Made by a program: the position numbers and the translations under genes
Part shown: in pieces, positions 24,101 to 29,137 of the stretch
How the letters are laid out: every line of letters starts with the position of its first letter
How positions within the stretch are numbered: the stretch's first letter is position 1
Source: Erinaceus europaeus
Lineage: Eukaryota; Chordata; Mammalia; Eulipotyphla; Erinaceidae
Assembly: GCF_950295315.1 (NCBI RefSeq)
Contig: NC_080177.1
Coordinates: 78,027,096-78,091,095, forward strand
Direction: 5' to 3'
Length of the DNA stretch: 64,000 nucleotides
The notes under the pieces: model-generated
Databases searched by the model: none
Told to the model about the DNA's origin: nothing
The model's input: only the letters and a program-made list of their open reading frames with translations

Positions 24101-26167
24101 AGCTACTTAGCCTAGCCGCGTGTGCTTAAGTCTTTTTAGCACCACCAGCAGCATCCTGGTTAGTAGCGGTGATGGCACTTCATTCAGCTGGTTTCTGAGC
24201 CTCTATTTATACTAATTTACCTCTGGTGTTTAAAGTCATATCACCATTGGCCAGTCAGGTTCGGGTTGACATCAAAGTATTTCTTTTTCTTTTTCTTGCC
24301 TCCAGGGTTATTGCTGGGGCTTGGTGCCTGCACTACAAATCCAGTACTCCTGGAGGCCTGGTCCCTTCATTTCTAGGAATCTCTAAGAAGGAAATGATCT
24401 TTAGAACTTGCCTCTGTGTTTTTTTTTTTTTTATTTTTTTGTATTTATTTATTTATTCCCTTTTGTTGCCCTTGTTTTATTGTTGTAGTTATTATTGTTG
24501 TTACTGATGTAGTTGTTGTTGGATAGGACAGAGAGAAATGGAGAGAGGAGGGAAGACAGAGAGGGAGAGAGAAAGAGAGACACCTGCAGACCTACTTCAC
24601 CACCTGTGGAGCAACTCCCCTGCAGGTGGGGAGCCGGGGGCTTGAACCAGGATCCTTATGTTGGTCCTTGAGCTTTGTACCACATGCGCTTAGCCCGCTG
24701 CGCTACCGCCCGACTCCCATGGCTAATGTCTTAGAGCCCTCCCATTAGCACCGCTGGGACCCTGCCGTTCCAGGATGGTGCTGGGGTTCGTCCTCCCTGG
24801 GGTCTTGTTGATGTTCTCATCGGAGCAGAGATGAATGATACTTACCTCTTTGTTTTGGGGTCAGAACAGAGCTGCAGCAAGTCTGCTACATCCTTTTTCC
24901 ATTTTGTTGACCCTGTTTACCTTGTTGTTGTTATTCTTGTCATTGCTGTTGTTGCTGGATAGGACAGAGAGAAATGGAGAGAGGAGGAGAAGATGGGGAG
25001 AGAAAGACAGACACCTGCAGACCTGCTTCACTACTTGTGAAGTGACACCCCCCTTGCAGGTGGGGACCTGGGGGCTCAAACCTGGATCCTTGAGCCGGTT
25101 CTTGTGTTTTGCGCCATGTGCACTTAACCTGCTGCGCTACTGCCCGGACCCTGATACCACAGTTTTTCTTTTCGTATTGTTGCTTCCACTTTGCCCAGAG
25201 CATGACAAATCCTGCATTTCCGTTTCAGACCGACGGCTTCCTGAAGGACAACAACAATGCTGCCCAGCGCCTCCTGGATGGGATGAACTTCATGGCTCAG
25301 TCGGTGTCTGAGCTGAGTCTCGGACCCACCAAAGCCGTGACCTCCTGGTTGACAGACCAGATCGCCCCTGCCTACTGGAGACCCAACTCTCAGATCCTGG
25401 TGGGTGCACCCCTGCGGCCACCCCGCTGGTGCTGCTGTGCCCTGTGCTGGGCTTGTTCTGTGAGGGACGTGCAGATTAGCCTAGTGGAGTGGGAAGGCAA
25501 CAGGGCAGCCAGTGTCCTTCAAGCCCATGGTCGGTCTACAAGTATTTCCTCTGCGGGAGGCTTCAGTTTCCATTTCTGTAAGACCAATTGTTGGCTAAAT
25601 GTCCGAGCTGTACATACGGAATCTGGAGGCAAAGAAACCTTCACGGGCTGTCAAGGGTCACCCTCAGCTCAGTCCATCAGGCACCACAGCACCCCAGCCA
25701 CGGAGCACCCAGCTTTGACCCAGACACTTTATTTTTGAGGAAACTCACTCCTCACTTACTTCCCAGAAACCCTTTTGAGAAGCTGTGATTTAAAAACAAC
25801 AACAACAAAAAAACTCTGCTCTTCTGGCTAGAATTAGTCCCTTCTGAAAGCCCTGTGACTCAGCCAAAAAGACTTGAGGTGCCTTTATTTATTTATTTAT
25901 TTATTTATAATTAATTTTTAAAAATCTTTATTTGATAGAGACAGCCAGAGGTTGAGAGGAAGGGGGAGATAGAGAGAGGAGACAGAGAGACACCTGCAGC
26001 CCTGCTCTACCACTTGTGAAGCGTTCCCCCTGTAGGTCGGGACCGGGGGCTTGAACCCGGGTCCTTGCACACTGTAACATGTGTGCTCAACCAGCTGCGC
26101 CACCGCCCAGCCCTGACTTGAGGTGCCTTTCTAGGAAGTTTTTTCTTTTTTCCTTTTTTTAAATATT

Positions 26168-26202
<35 letters not shown>

Positions 26203-29072
26203 TTTTCCCTTTTTGTTGATCTTGTTGTTTTTATCATTGCTGTGGTTATTATTATTGTTACTGATGTTGTTGTTGCCGGATAGGACAGAGAAATGGAAAG
26301 AGGAGGGGAAGACCAAGGGGGAGAGAAAGAGAGAGACCCCTGCAGACCTGCTTCACTGCCTGTGAAGCGACCCCCCTGCAGCTGGGGAGCCGGGGGCTCG
26401 GACCGGGACCTTTAAACTGGTCCTCGAGTTTCTCGCCACATGTGCTTACCCCACTGCGCTACCGCCCGAATTCCGAATTTTTATCTTTTTAAAAAAATAT
26501 ATATATATTTAATTTTATTATTATTTTTTAAATCTTTTGTATTAATTTTTCCTTTGTTGCCCTTGTTTTAGTTATTGTTTTTGTTAATGATGTCGTTGTT
26601 GTTGGATAGGACAGGGAGAACTGGAGAGAGGAAGGGAAGACAGAGAGGGGGAGAGAAAGACAGACACCTGCAGACCTGCTTCACCACCTGTGAAGCGACT
26701 CCCCTGCAGGTGGGGAGCCGGGGGCTCAAGCCGGGATCCTTACGCCGGTCCCTGCGCTTCACGCCACCTGCGCTTAACCTGCTGTGCTATCGCCCGACTC
26801 CCCCAAAATATTTTATTTATTTATTATTGGATAGGGAGAAATTGAGAGGGGAGGAGATAGGGAGAGAGACAGAGACACCTGCAGCCCTGCTTCAGCACTC
26901 GTGAAGCTTCCCCCCTGCAGGTGGGACCAGGGACTTGAACCCGGATCCTTGTGCGCTGTGATGTGTGTGCGCACTTAGGTGCACCACCACTTGGTCCCCT
27001 CTTTTCTAGGAATCTCTTAGAAGGAAATGATGGTCAGAACTTAGCTTTGTGGAGGGGTTCTGTGCGGCTGATGTCCCATTAGCACCGCTGGGACGCTGCC
27101 GTTCCAGAGTGGTCCTGGGGTTCGTCCTCCCTGGGGTCTTGTTGTTCTCATCGGAGCAGAGATGAATGATACTTGCCTCTTTGTTTTGGGGTCGGAACAG
27201 AGCTGCAGCAAGTGTGCTACATCCTTTAAAGACAATGACACCAAGCACCACTGCCGAGCCTGCGGGGAGGGCTTCTGTGACGGCTGTTCATCCAAGACCC
27301 GGCCGGTGCCTGAGCGGGGTTGGGGTCTCGCGCCAGTGCGTGTGTGTGACAACTGCTACGAAGCCAGGAGTGTCCAGTTAGGTAACGTGGGGGCTAGCAG
27401 CTACCAGTGGTAGAGAGAGGCACTCCCTCCCTTGGCACTGGATGTTTAGAACTGGATCCTCACGTATCCTAACCGGGTCCTAAAAACATCTGTTTTCTTA
27501 AAGCACACTCCCCCACCCTGCCCCCCACTGATCATCTTGGCCTGTCGTCTTCTTAAGTGACCCTGGAGTGCCCTGCCTCCACATTTATCATACACAACTT
27601 AGAAGGGTTCTTCTCCCTGGAGAAGATTCTGGGTCGTACACCTAGTACCCCTGTAGACGGCCTTAGAACCAACGTGTCCAGCTGTCACCCAGTTTCAGGG
27701 TTTCGGGGGCTGAGCTCAGCCAAACCAGCAGCCCAGACCCTCATGAGCTCAGCTCAGCTCAGCTCAGCAGTGGGACCCTGGAGGGGAATCAGGAGACGTT
27801 CAGTTTCGCCCCAAAGTCATCCATTAGGGAATGGACGAAGAGGTGCTGACTCTTTACTATCGACTACAGATGTAGCCGAGACACAGGCCGAAGAGGAAGG
27901 CGGGACGCTGATTGCTCGGAAGGTGGGCGAGGCCGTGCAGAACACGCTGGGAGCCGTGGTGACAGCCATTGACATACCACTAGGTGGGCCTGGCGGTTCT
28001 CTTGGGCGCACTGAACGAGGGATGGGGAGTCCAGGGCCTGCTGGGCTGTCATTTTGTCAAACACTAACTGACCTAGCTGGAGTTGGGCAGGAAGGAGTCA
28101 GCTGCTTCTGCTGAATACCTTTGTGATTCTGTTGGATTTCATTTTATTTTATTATTTTTATTTATTTTTTTATATTTTATTCCCTTTTGTTGTCCTTGTT
28201 TTATTGTTGTAGTTATTATTGATGTTGTTGTTGGATAGGACAAAGAGAAATGGAGAGAGGAGGGGAAGACAAAGGGGGAGAGAAAGACAGACACCTGCAG
28301 ACCTGCTTCACCGCCTGTGAAGCGACTCCCCTGCAGGTGGGGAGCCAGGGGCTCGAACTGGGATCCTTATGCCAGTCCTTGCGCTTTGTGCCATGTGCGC
28401 TACCGCCTGACTCCCGTTGGATTTCTTTTTAAGACAGAGATAGTAGCAAAGCTTCGTTTAATGTGGTGGAGGCTAGGCTTGAACCTGTGTCATGCACATA
28501 ACAAAGCAGCTTATTATTCAAGCCAGCTATCTCACCGGCTTAGTGATACTGTGCTTTAACTTGGAGGCTATCCTCTTACGCTGTCTACTAAAGAACTGTA
28601 CTGCTTCTTCTGGTAGAGAGTGCTAACAAGCTACCTGATGACATCGACTTCAGTCCCCCCCTACCTCCCTGACTTATAACTTGGAGTCAGCAGAGATAAT
28701 TATTTTGCTCCAAGTGGCATTGCCTGGAGTTACTGCCTGCTACTCCAGCAGAGTGGGAGGACTGGTCTTGAGGGACAGTGTGAGCCTCACGTACGTGCCA
28801 GAATGTCAGCAGGGGTGCTGGGAAGACTGGCTTCAGTGGAGCCCCTCTCTGGAGGTTCTGCAGACCTCTCCAAGTGGCTGGTTTCACCTACGGTTACATG
28901 GTGGCATAGGGCTCCATGGACCAGTGTGTTGAGAGAGATGTAGAAGCTGACGGTCTCTAAAGACCTGGCTCTTAAGGCAACTAGCAGCCTTCTGCACTGT
29001 GGTCACAGAGACTGCTCAAGTGCTTTTTATTGGGTTGTTGGAAAAGTCTGCATCATGACTATTCTGACAGTC

Positions 29073-29137
<65 letters not shown>

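Noticed and set aside
24870..24896. A genuine extra FYVE exon
   Set aside because: Only nine codons match before a SINE tail, a zinc ligand is lost and no donor follows in frame.
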